The notes beneath the pieces were generated by a model. It was not told where the DNA came from and made no database searches. It was given only the letters and a program-made list of their open reading frames with translations. This document shows, in pieces, positions 47,870 through 59,700 of a stretch of 64,000 bases of DNA (within the stretch, counting starts at the first letter, position 1; every line of letters begins with the position of its first letter). Origin of the DNA: Hirudo medicinalis. Its lineage: Eukaryota > Annelida > Clitellata > Hirudinida > Hirudinidae. Location of the stretch: NCBI GenBank assembly GCA_011800805.1, contig MPNW01000470.1:10300-74299 (forward strand). Direction: 5' to 3'. The translations under genes and the position numbers were made by a program.

Positions 47870-50800
47870 TCAATGAGTTGCATTCGAGGTAAGCAGTCCC
47901 TCAGTTTTTAGGATATCAATGCCTTTGTGGAGGATGCAGACCTTTGAATGTCCCAACTGGATGAGCTTTTCAGCAAACTGGAATTTAGAGGAAGTGGGAA
48001 TTTAGTTAAACCATGTCTTTCAATTCAAATTTTCTGGAGCTGCAGAATGTGATGTAGTTTAATGTGATGTAGTTTAACGTGATGTTAACCAACATTGGCT
48101 ACAACATCCTAAATCATGCTATTTCAAAAACATCGTACAAAGTGCACCAGTGGTCACACTTTAAAAGTAATTAATTAACTTGCACTTAGAATGCTAGAAT
48201 CATGAGTACCAATAATAGCAATTTTCATCTAAAATAATGCCTAAAGAGTCTTGAAAACCGAGTATCATGGTATTAATTATATTTCTGGTGATATGTCACA
48301 AGACAAATTCCAATTTAAACATACCTTCAGATCCTCTTTAAGAGAAGTGTCTCCCAGCACCACTTTCACAGCATTCTTGTGTTGGAGCAGAAAGTTTGCA
48401 GATTCTGTTGATGCGAGGTTCCCATCTACATTGAAAGCCTCAGCATGGGGAACATTGAAACTGTTTGCTATAAAACCTCCCTGATATCTGAGAAAAAAAG
48501 TTAAGTTATCATTTATATTTCACTTAAAAATGTTATCATTTCATTAAAAAAATAGGGAGCAAAGATTGGCTGGGATGTGGTTGGTCAAATGGAAAAATCC
48601 AAAACTTTGCATGATGCTAGTTGCTAAAATGCTTACAAAATGATTCCAATGCAATTATTGAGTCGATCGTTTCAATAAAAAAAGTGCAACAAACAATGTT
48701 TAGGATCGAACAATGAATTACTGTGGGAGCATTCAACCGATAACAAAGACTTCATTCGATTAATAAGAAATATTTCATTCGATTAATAAGAAATATTTCA
48801 TTCAATTAATAAGAAAGATTTCACTCGATTAATAAGAAAGATTTCATTCGATTAACAAAAAATATTTCTGACTCAGCTGTTGATCTGATGTCAAGAACTG
48901 CAATGACAGGCTTCAAGTTGAGCTTGGTTTTCTTTGAAGGACTCATCATAGAACTGTGCAGTCCCATGAGTTCAATGAGGTCCTCAGCTGAAATTCTTGC
49001 ACACTTCTCAGACCTCAACTCGTCCAATGGTATCAGATCAATAGACTGAAACAAGCACATCAAATTATCTTATAAAATATAAACTATTAACTTATTCATT
49101 TTTAAAAAGTCAGTGTGCTCCCTAACATCTAAATTTGATAAACCAATACATTCATATTCGCATTCAAACATGTTACCAGGTGAGTCTTAAGAGGAGTATG
49201 GTAATAATCTTTCGAGTATAAAGCTGCAAGAGGTGGCCTTGGGGAAAGTTTTTGAGAGGAAGTCTTGCCAGCATGCCAACGAAATGTGACACTTTTTGGA
49301 GTGGATCGAAAGATCTGGATGGAGTCTTGCACACATTTCTCTATATCAATTTCTAAAATGATGAGATAATCATTCTACATAAGAATTGACATACAACTTT
49401 ATAGGTTTGAAATGATTGGAGAGTCTAAATATCACATAATAAGTGATAGCATGCAATGAGCATGTTTACATCTGTTGACCTGGCATGTCAGAGAAGAGCA
49501 GAATGCACTCATTGAAGCTAAATGTGAGCAATTGATCCCTCAGCTGCCTGAGTATGGACACCCCGATGCAGAGAGGAAATGAAGAATTTCCAAGCATCAA
49601 CGTGTCCCACAAGTGAAAGATTTTGTGCAGCGGGAAGACGTCTGCAAGATATATTATCAACTTTTATATGTTTATGTCATGTTTTGACAAGTTTTAGCAT
49701 TATTTAACAATTCTTTAAGTAATTATCCAGTTTTTTTAATTTTATTACAATCTTGTCGTGATTTAAGAACTTACGCAAATGTAATTTCTAAGCAAAATTT
49801 AGCAGCATAATAATGACTATGTAGTGCACTTAAAGCAACAATTCAGAAAAATCATTGTAATGCAATTGCAGCCTTGTCAGAGCTTTTCTTACGAGTTTAA
49901 AAGTGATGCACCAAAATATTAATTGGAATGGCATCCACTTGGAAAAAGAATATTCATGCCACCTAAATCAGCCAGTATTACTCTACAGTTGCAACTCATT
50001 GAAAACATTCAAACACTAACGGGCATACATCGTGAGGAACCATGGTATGGAGTAAAGCTATGGAAATCAAATATAATAATTACATGCAACGTATTTAATG
50101 CTATAATTATATGAAATGGATTAAGTGTAATAGTTGATTGGTTTAATTTGTTAGCACACATTCATTGAAAGAATGGTCTTACGTCGGGAATGAAACCGAT
50201 GGAATCGAGATGGCTAAATAGAATGGGATCGTGGAAAGCAATCAGATGTGAGAACACAGCCAGGTATTCTGCAAAACAAATTACAATATTTTAACGATGT
50301 TTGACAAGTATAAGAAAATCAGTTTGGAAACAAAAAAAAGATTAAATGGAAAAGTACAACTACACGGTTGCCTGACCCTGAATAACTTGTGCATTGTCTC
50401 TCAGGAAGAAATTGTGAAGATATTTTGGGATGAAGGCACAGAGACAAGCAAATGCAGTTGCTGCAAAACAATGTAATTTGTAATCATTTTCAACATTTTA
50501 GATGCATCAATTCTGGTCATAAATTGTTTATTATGATTGACTTGTTATCAAAACTAGGACTTCATGAGAATTTCAGGAAAATCTAACAGAAAACACATAA
50601 ACACACTCATAAAATGGCAAGTGAAGCAATAGATAAAAGGTTAACATCCAAGCAAGCCACCCTCATCATTGAAGTTGAGGTAAAGGAAAGGAGCACACAG
50701 GGAATCAAGGCCCTGCCAGTAGACGTATTCAGGGTGGCTTGCTACCCAGGCCTTTAAGATCCTCTTGAACTTCTGGTGCCCAACAGGTGAGGAGAGGAGA

Positions 50801-53800
50801 GGGTTGTACTGGTGACATCTGGGGATGTCCACCTCAATCTGCAGTATAAATAATTGCTTGTACTGCATAACTTTTATTAGTAATTATTTATTTGTATAAC
50901 TAAATAGATTTGTTAAAATAAATTATTAAACAATAATAACATTGCACTCGTGTGTCGGGAGACATTAAATGCCATCATTTAGCTTACAAAAGCCCAACTA
51001 TAATTATAGGTCCAGACAATCTGTCACAACTTCAAGACACTAGCAAAAGATGTATTTTCGTCATGGTGAATGAGAATGATCTTCATCAACCACCTGTCTA
51101 TCCGTTGCTGTTGGAGACTTCTTGTCAATGGCTTCATACCTTCCCACCACGTCCCCCTATCAAATGCAACACTTTTATTTGAAAGTTTCAACCAGTTGTT
51201 TGCAGAGAATAAACATTTAGCAAAATTCTGAACAAAATTTAGCAAATTCTCGTTTCCATAAGGAAAGTACAGAAGTCTTCCATGCGCCGTATTTACAGTA
51301 ACAACAGATGAATTATCTGGCCTAAATTTTATTTAAATTCATAAAATATTAGATGAAAAACTACTGGAGACCAATAAAGCTCAAACAAAATGACAACCTC
51401 AATTTCTAATAGGGCTGCCCAGAGCTGAGCCCTGAAGAAGGGGGGTATGTCCACCCGGCACTCCTTCAAGATCTGCTGCTTCTTGAAGGGGTAGCCATCC
51501 AGCAACCTTTTGAGCAGCACTATCCTGTGGAACTTAGTTAAGTTATCCAGATTTACAGCTTCTTTGTGCTTTGTCATTTTTCAACTTAATTTCCAAGCTT
51601 TAAATATAATTTAAATCACAAAATTATGGCTTAATTGATATTTTGTGATAAATTGGTGTCACGCAACATATTAATATTTAACAATTATTTACTCACTTGA
51701 TACTCAACATCATTTTCCCTGATAATTAGAGGCAGTTTTGCTGTCTCCTTGAAGTCATAACTGCCTTTAGGTGGAATATTGCCTTTGTCTTCTGCACTGA
51801 ATATTCAAAGAAAATAACTACAATAGAATGGACACAATCACTCAAATGTTATATTACTCAATTAATCTATATTTTATATTTAATCAAAACTTAAGAAATA
51901 CACTTGAAATGCTAACTGAAAGTCGTTAAACTCCATCAGGATGTAATATGCTCTCTCATCTAAATCTTTCAACCTCTGGAACAAATCACAAACAATAAAT
52001 GCAATCACATGCTTTTTAAAACTGAATTTTTTTTAAATTTAAAAGAATTTTAATTTAGAATTTAAACTTAGAACCTTGATTAATTATAAGAGAATGAGGA
52101 CCAAATTGGTAAGAAATGGTTGAGCAACTTACGAATTAATTAATGTTAACTTGTAAATTGATAAGAAATGGTTAACTTGTCTCAGTTGTTGTTGGGGGAG
52201 GATGGTGACAGTGTCATCGAACAAAGTCGAAGAATCATGGAGAGATCCATACGTTTCACCGTCGGCACTAACGAAGCTGCAATTTATTAAAAGCAATGTC
52301 TTTGTACAAACACATCTCAATGCATTTTTTCTTTGTGGATCAACAGACTTTCAACTTAACAATACATCGTAATATAATGATATGTTTTTTTTACCATGTA
52401 TTAAATGCATATACCACATTTAATAAAGAATATTTTCAGGATTTAATAGAATGAAATGAACTTGTATAAGAATTACCAGGGAAGATTCATGATGGGTGGC
52501 CTTCTACTCAGCCTCCCCAACTTTTTTAAGGTCCCCTCGACTTCTCCACCAGCCAATTTCCAAAGATGATAAACTTCATCCATGCTTCGTTCAGACAAGA
52601 GATCCTCACACTCTGAAAATTAATGACATTATTAATAATTATAAAATTTATAAATGAATTATAACTCATTACATCTTAATAATAAGCTTAACATGTTCAT
52701 TTTAGTAATTAAAAATTTAATCCGCCATATATAATATAAAAAAGAAGCTTAAATCATTTGAGCTAGAACTTCACCAAGACTGGCATAACAACCTAAACTA
52801 GAAAATAAACTTTATTAAATACAAAATAGCAGGTAAAATACAAATCTAAGAAGCACCGGTATCCTCTTCACTGGGATGTCTAAGATATTTTGATCTTAAT
52901 CTTGTTGGGAACATCTTGTGAGAGCCTTCATCAGACAAGTTGAAAAGTTTGGCGCTCTCCTGTCCGTGTTCCTTGAAAAGGTCATCACCCAAAAGGTCTG
53001 AGACAGTTGATCTGAAATGACAAAATGTAATCCTGCCTATCAGATCATCTAGAAATTTAGGGAGATTGCTGATTTAATGATTTAAGATTTTATTTTAAAA
53101 ATGTAATTTTAAATAACTGAATCAGGAGACATTCTCTCAGATTAAAATAAATTTTATGATTATAAAAATCCATCAAATTTGGCCACCTCTTGCGATGTAA
53201 GAGGATACCCATCTAAGCACAAATATATTATAGATGCTATGCAGTCACCAGGCATGTTTATTAGTTCATAACATTCCTTAAAAAGGCTTCAAAAACCTCT
53301 GTGATGGCATGACATGCAAACATTTCCTTATGAAATTCTGCAAAGATTTGCCTTGGTCCTGAATAACAAAAAAGTATCCACAACTGTCATTATTTGAAAG
53401 AAATATCTGTAAAATATAAATAACTTGTTAAATGTAAAGCAAAATAACCTGAAACATTTGTTCATAATTGAGGTCTTTCAACATGTCATCGAGAGGGTCT
53501 TTATCTAAAACAAATGGAAATATTGAGTCAAAAAATAAACTCAGTAATTGGAATGAAAGTCATTTACCCTTCTCCAATACAAATCCAACCACTTTTTTGA
53601 CTATTTCATCCACAGCCAGGTCTAACCACAGATCTTTGCCCTAAGGAATTATAATTTGTGAAGTGAAATTATTAATGTGTGTAAGTGCAATAACGTAAAA
53701 TTTGATGGTGAAATAACAACACTTTCTGAATAATTCAAATAAAAATTTGTACAAATTCAGATCAGTTCATCAAGAATGTGAAATCACAAATTCTCACAGA

Positions 53801-54796
53801 AATAAGTTCAAGGAGTATGATGCCCAAAGACCATACATCACTCTTAGAACTTCTGCCTCTCAAATTCTCTCTTAATGCATTCGATTCACAACTAGAAGAT
53901 CTTGACACATATTCATCTTGATTTGGAATGTCTTTGCAACAAATAATTTCAGGTGCCATGTATTTTGGACATCTGTTTAAGAAAGTTTAGAATAATCCTT
54001 CAATTCATTTGTATCAAATTTAATGTCTGCTTCAGCGAAATCTTCAACTTAAGAAATTAATACTTAACGATATAATAACTAAAAGTTCAAATTGACATTA
54101 AGACTAAAAATTAACGAACCCTATGGGAAATCGAACTGTGCTGCCACGTTCAGTCATGTGGTAGAGGCCATAACTAGAAACAACTGCCTTCCCCTGTTGG
54201 TTATTTAATATTAAAACTCATAAATCAATGCAAGTGATAAACATATTTTTTTATCCTTAACCTCTGCATCTAGCATGATGTATTTTGGTGCAAGGCATCC
54301 ATGAACCAAGCCCTTTTTGTTAAGATAATCAACAGCCAACAATGTTTCATAGATAAGTTTTATCTTTTGATCACTGAAATATATTAAAAAGTTTTACATC
54401 AAATATTTTTTGACCTAAAGATGCTAACATGGTAAGATTCATTTTTGCATGTGTGCTCAGATTCTTCTCATAGTGTTCAAATACAACAAAAACTCTCTCT
54501 GTAAATCAATCATTTCACAAAGCATCAGTCACATCATATTGGATAATAAGAATATTAATATAAGGTGTAAACTTTCTCAAATTAATAATCCACGGAAACA
54601 TACCATGTTTGCCTCTTACAAGATCCAGATACAACGACAAATTCGGATGATCAAAAGAAGTTAGTTGTTGGAAACAACCCAGTATTCTTATTGAATTTGG
54701 AGTTAAGGGTAAACCATTGATACCACATTCTTCATTTTTGTGGCATGAGGCGCAAAATGTTATTGCCCCTAAGTGGGCTTTCCCTAATGGTTTCAT
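47870..54796 (-). CDS. TBCK: TBCK: pseudokinase, TBC and rhodanese domain protein
   Basis: A FERRY-complex and mTOR-linked scaffold in vertebrates. Twenty-four exons join with no phase error, from 54796-54604 (ATG at 54796) to 47977-47870, giving 909 residues against 893 in human. An N-terminal kinase-like domain ([34 protein letters not shown]) lacks VAIK, has HGCLAPK where HRD should be, and SSYGLY in place of DFG, so it is a pseudokinase; the APE motif remains. A TBC domain follows ([70 protein letters not shown]) with the IPR arginine and the WQG glutamine kept. A C-terminal rhodanese-like domain ([30 protein letters not shown]) has no cysteine at the expected active-site loop, so it is probably inactive. 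The tail is [10 protein letters not shown] then a stop at 47870. Confidence 0.97.
48749..48868. repeat. 23-bp tandem minisatellite in a TBCK intron
   Basis: Five copies of a 23-base unit based on TTTCATTCGATTAATAAGAA, ending within about ten bases of the downstream end of the rhodanese exon at 48873. It must be tolerated by splicing because it sits immediately after that exon's donor. Confidence 0.9.
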
Positions 54797-55410
54797 AAAA
54801 AAAAAACTTATAAAAACAAAGTCTTCCAGATGATGTCAACCGCCCCACCGTCCAATCATCCACTCCACACAATCGCAACGAAGTTCATGTTTATGCATTA
54901 CAATCGATCGAAGACTAAAATCAAATAAAAAATTATTCGATCAATTTAAAATACACATTGGTCTTGGAAAAAAAAGTGATCAGAAGATGACATTTGTTGT
55001 AAAATTTGCCAGTTGCAACACCCCATAAATCTGCATAAATCACTGACTAGAAGGAATCTCAATAAAATCGCTGGCGCTTTTTAATTTTCGCATTTTCTAG
55101 CTTATTAACGGTACCAAAATGATTATTATACTTTATATAGCTTTCACAAAAAAAGACTATAGAAATCAAAATCAATCCCTCCATGCAGTTAGTTGTAAAA
55201 CAAACGGTTGTGCTATATAACATCTAAATGCAACAAGAATAAAATAAAATATGCACAAGGTTGAAAATTTATTGTTGTGTATTATAGTATAGCTTATACA
55301 TAGTATATCTTTAATGTAATAAAGATAATTTTCAGAATTGCCTGTTATTTAGAGATTTACGTCGCCCTTGTTGTTGTGTCGTGTGTTTGTCGTAACTAAA
55401 GATTGGTGAA
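54797..55410. promoter_or_regulatory. Divergent promoter region, TBCK and PDRG1-like
   Basis: The start codons of TBCK (-) and the PDRG1-like gene (+) face away across 614 bp of AT-rich DNA. No TATA box is placed convincingly. Sharing is inferred from layout. Confidence 0.45.
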
Positions 55411-55821
55411 ATGTCGGATCTAAGGAGCCAGAAAGTAGAAAACGTTTTGCTGTCCAGCAACAGAACTGCCGATGAAATATTACAACTTAAAGGAAAGTCT
55501 TTTCGCCTAAGTTATCAGAGTGAGAAAAATAGAGAGGCTCTCGGAGCATTGAAAAACAGCAATGGTGAAATATCAATACTTATGGGTAGTTTCTTCATCA
55601 AGCTTGACTCATTAAGTGCCGCAAAGCTAATTAATCGAAATCAGGAACAAGTCAGCAACGAAATCGAGGCAACGCGAACGTCGTTGAAGGAACAAATTAG
55701 ACTTTTGCAAGATATCGAAAAGCAACCCGAGAGTGATTGGTTGGACTTAAAGCCCCTGAGCAGGCAGGAGCTGAGAAGAACTTGTGTACAAACAGACGAC
55801 ATACTAAACCCTTGCAAATAA
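55411..55821 (+). CDS. PDRG1: PDRG1-like prefoldin-family protein
   Basis: A single-exon frame of 136 residues, close to the 133 of human PDRG1, a beta-prefoldin-like subunit of the R2TP/prefoldin-like co-chaperone complex. Matching features are the NREALGALKN segment, the MGSFFIKLDSLSAAKLINRN turn between two coiled-coil helices, and the C-terminal LKPLSRQELRRTC box corresponding to LNPLNQDEL in human. The layout helix, beta hairpin, helix is that of prefoldins. The ATG at 55411 is the first in frame and fits the length. It lies head-to-head with TBCK and tail-to-tail with SIN3. No intron was found, so a retrogene origin is possible, but the frame is intact. Confidence 0.85.
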   Translation: MSDLRSQKVENVLLSSNRTADEILQLKGKSFRLSYQSEKNREALGALKNSNGEISILMGSFFIKLDSLSAAKLINRNQEQVSNEIEATRTSLKEQIRLLQDIEKQPESDWLDLKPLSRQELRRTCVQTDDILNPCK

Positions 55822-56741
55822 ACTTTCACTACCATACTCCTTGGTTGCCTTGTTAATTTGTTCGATGTAAACCCTGCAACAAAAGAAATGCTCTTTCTAG
55901 AAACAGTTCAGGCATTTGGGGTAGACCCACTAGGTGGGGATTCCTGATAAATCACTTATAGCCTTTTTATCTATGCCTGCCTCCCATTCTTTGAAACATA
56001 ACCCCTAGCATCAACCAATAACTGGTCTACTGCGGCGAGATGGAACGGCTCATTGAGGCTATCGTCCATCATTCAAGGCTTAAGTTATAACTTAAAACAA
56101 ACAAGCAAAACAGGCATTCTAAAATATTAATATGAGTTTGGACTGAAATTCAAAAAGTAGTCAGACAGGTGCAATGGTCCATAAAATAAATTATTTTGTA
56201 ACCAGCAGGTGACAAGTCACAACGCCCGCCGAGCATTTAAAAACCGATGGCAACGGAACCATGCGAATTCAAATGGCCGAGTGGTGATCAAAAAGAAGGA
56301 CGTTCGAATCAACAGATGAAATAAAACAAAAAACAGAGCAGACATGAGTGCAAAACAACCAGCCGACGGTTCCTCTCCGAAAGCATCCGATAAGTGCTTC
56401 AAAATCAGGCATCGATTGGATGGCAGCACTTTGTCGTTAAAGAATCAATGCACCACCAATGAAATGATAATTTAAGAATTAAACAATAAGTCACATTTTA
56501 AAGATGACACAATTCATATCAAAATGCAATTGTCCTCCTTATTGTCCGGGTGGATGAAGCATCTCGACGAAGTAAGAAAGGGAGCTAGATGAAAGGGAAT
56601 CTGTGCCTGAATGAGGAAGGATTCTGCTGCCTTCAAAGTCATCTAAATCATTGGAAGCACTTCGGTCACGAGTGATTTACGTTCAATTGCTTGCAACTTA
56701 CTTCATTCAATTCAAAGAACTACATGACTCCAGTGAACTGA
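55822..56741. other. Convergent 3' flanks of PDRG1-like and SIN3
   Basis: No coding exon recognised; expected to hold both 3' UTRs. Confidence 0.5.
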
Positions 56742-59700
56742 TCAAGACATGCTGAGGTCATTTTCATTTCTGACAGATTGATGGTAGCTATTGTGGAGTT
56801 GATGGGGAGGAGGGTCACCAGGGTGAAAAGAGGGACTTGCAGGACTGAATGTGGGACTATCTTGATGACAGGTGGGACTTGCAGGGCACGTGGAATTATC
56901 CCTATGAATATCAGAGTGAGAAGATTGTTCGGGCAGGGTGGAGTTGGGACTCGTAAAAACAGCCTTCTGATTAACTGATTGAGATGATGAGGAGAGCTCG
57001 TGCAAATGACCCTTCAAATCTATTGTCTGCTTAATATGACAAGCTGAGATGGGGAGATTGCAAGGTGAGCCAATAAAGCTCTCTGCATACTGACTTCCCA
57101 CATCATCATTCAGATGAGCATTGTCCCAGTTATTTTTCCACTTGTTAAACCTTCTCTTCTTTGCCAGGTGGATCATGTGATTGTTCTAAAATACAAACAT
57201 TCGATTCATATCATTTCATAAGTACTCACTTGAGAATCTTAGAAATTCACCTTTCTAGCTTTTTCCAAGCATCCAGGTCTGCAAACATGAACTTCGGTGC
57301 ATCCTGTCTGAATGGCGAACCTCGATAAGAGCCTGAACATGAAGATTCATCTTCAGACTTATCTCCATCCTTATCGTGGAGCATTTTTTGACTACCATCA
57401 CTACTCTCCTCATTTAAGCAATGATCTGCAGTATCGTTATCGTAATCACTCCTTAATTGAGGACTGGCATTAACGGCAGGATGGCTGGATGCAATGGACT
57501 CAAGTGCCTGAACCAAGCAGTTCTGCGGTGTCGATTCCAGTCGAAGAGTGTTAAATTTTCGTGTCGAACTGATTTTCTGTCTGAACTTCATGAAGAAGTC
57601 AGGCATGCTCCTAGAATGAGGAGTAAAATAAGTTTATGTAGGAAAAGCCAAAAGGATGTAGCATCTTAGCTGTAGATTTGGGAGTGCTTAACCATTTGTG
57701 TGGCACTTATTTGCCAATGCACTATCAACTAGTTGGGTGGCGAACATGAAGTTGTTACTAGCAAAGTTAATGTTCATGAGAATGCACCCACACAAACCCT
57801 GCTAAGTTTATGAAAGAAGAAAGTTCTCTAAATTGCAACTTCAATTGTATACTTGCTAGTAATAATAATAATAATAATATAAATGTTCAAATAAATATTC
57901 ATAATCAATTAGACCACATCCATGCATACCTAAATGAATAGGCCGATTCATCAAGGCCCAATCTCCTCGAATTGTTGCCTCTGACCTCACTGGACTTCCT
58001 CCTTCTCTTTCTTTCCTTTGCATCCCGACAAACCTGGGCGACCTCCACGGAGAAGTCTCCCGCAGCAGCACCATCAGCATTGCTCGTTAAATCCATCTCC
58101 GAGGCCAGGATTGTTGCATCGTGGTGCTTGACGGACACCTCACAAGGTTGTGAATCACTTGTCATCGGATGAATCAGGACATAGAAAAATTCGACACTTT
58201 CTGAGTTCTGGAAATATATGCATTAGAAATATAAAAGGCTATGTAGCTTCTAATTTTTTTTAATAATGTCAGATTTGCAATCCGATTGCCATATTTATTG
58301 AATAATATTACATATTATAAATATTCTTACATTATTACAATATTACATTATAAATAATTCAAGCAAGATATAACAAACTGAACAGTTCTTCCCACCTTCT
58401 CAATGTTCAGTTTGAAGCATAACTTATCAGCCATTAACTCCTTAACATTTTGTTCATATTGCTCCCAGGTACAATCACTTCTTGAGACAGATTCATAATA
58501 ATCTGCCAAAGCTATGCATTCCTCCTTACCGGTCACATGTGGTAGCTGTTATTAAGCAAGTGAAAGTGACTGGTAACTAAATATGTTACATTGACAAAGT
58601 AGAGTTAATAGTTCAATTGTCCAATAAATCTAATATTCAAAATGAGAAGTTTGCAGTCACAAACCTGCTTGACTATGTTCAGTATGAGCTTGTCGATGGT
58701 GAAGGCAACATAAGAATTGATGCCAAACATTTCTCTGAGCTGATCCTCAAAAGAACTCGACTCAATCATGCCATTTGTCAGGCTTTTGACCATGGTGAGA
58801 AAAGTTGCATAATAAGAGTTTGGATCCAACGACTCTGCAAGAACATAAAATGATTTTAAGACTTCAAGGCATACAATTATACTGGGAATTTTTAATTTTT
58901 AAACTCTGAGGTTTCCAAATTATATTGAAGTTCCAAGGATTTTTAAATAAAATACTCACCTGGACATCTGGCTTGCAGTGCACAAGTCATCATTTCACTC
59001 CTCACTCCTTTGTTGACCAATTCTTCCTCAAACAACCTGTGAGCCTTCTCTTTGAAGAGACAAAGTCTCTCGCACAATAGAACGATCAATCTCACGAGTA
59101 TGTACCAGTTGTCATTGCAGTAAAAACTGGTAGAGTTCAAGGTCCCAAGTGTGTGGTCAGGTCCATTATGGAAGGTCTACAAAGAAATTTAACAAAAACT
59201 ATGTTGCTTGAAAAAAATTGTTTTGATCACTGAAAACTATTATTAATTGAAAACCGTGTTTTCAATTCAATAAGTCATTAAAGCCCAGATTACATAATCA
59301 AGTTGGATCAAAACTCTAGAAACCAACTTCTGAATCACTAAGAGCCTCCTTTTTTACTCTAATTTTTGGCCTTGTGCTGATGCCTGCCTTTCTGCTGTCA
59401 TCATCATCCTCATCGTCATAATCCTCTTCATCAGATCCTGCCAGTCAGAAGAAAGAATGAGAGACATAAAAAAATCATAATGGTCTAAACCACTTACCTC
59501 CATGACTCTGTTCTTGCTTGACCTCAGCTTTGATGGATTTCTGATTAGAGAGGAAGAGTACTCTAGGCAAGAAGTTGAGGAGAACATTTCTGATTCTGTC
59601 TTGATCTTCAACCTGAATTGCAGACTGCCTGTTCACACTGCTCAGTATCAGCATAACAGCATCATCATAGGAAGATCTGTCCTGACAATTTATCCTCAGT

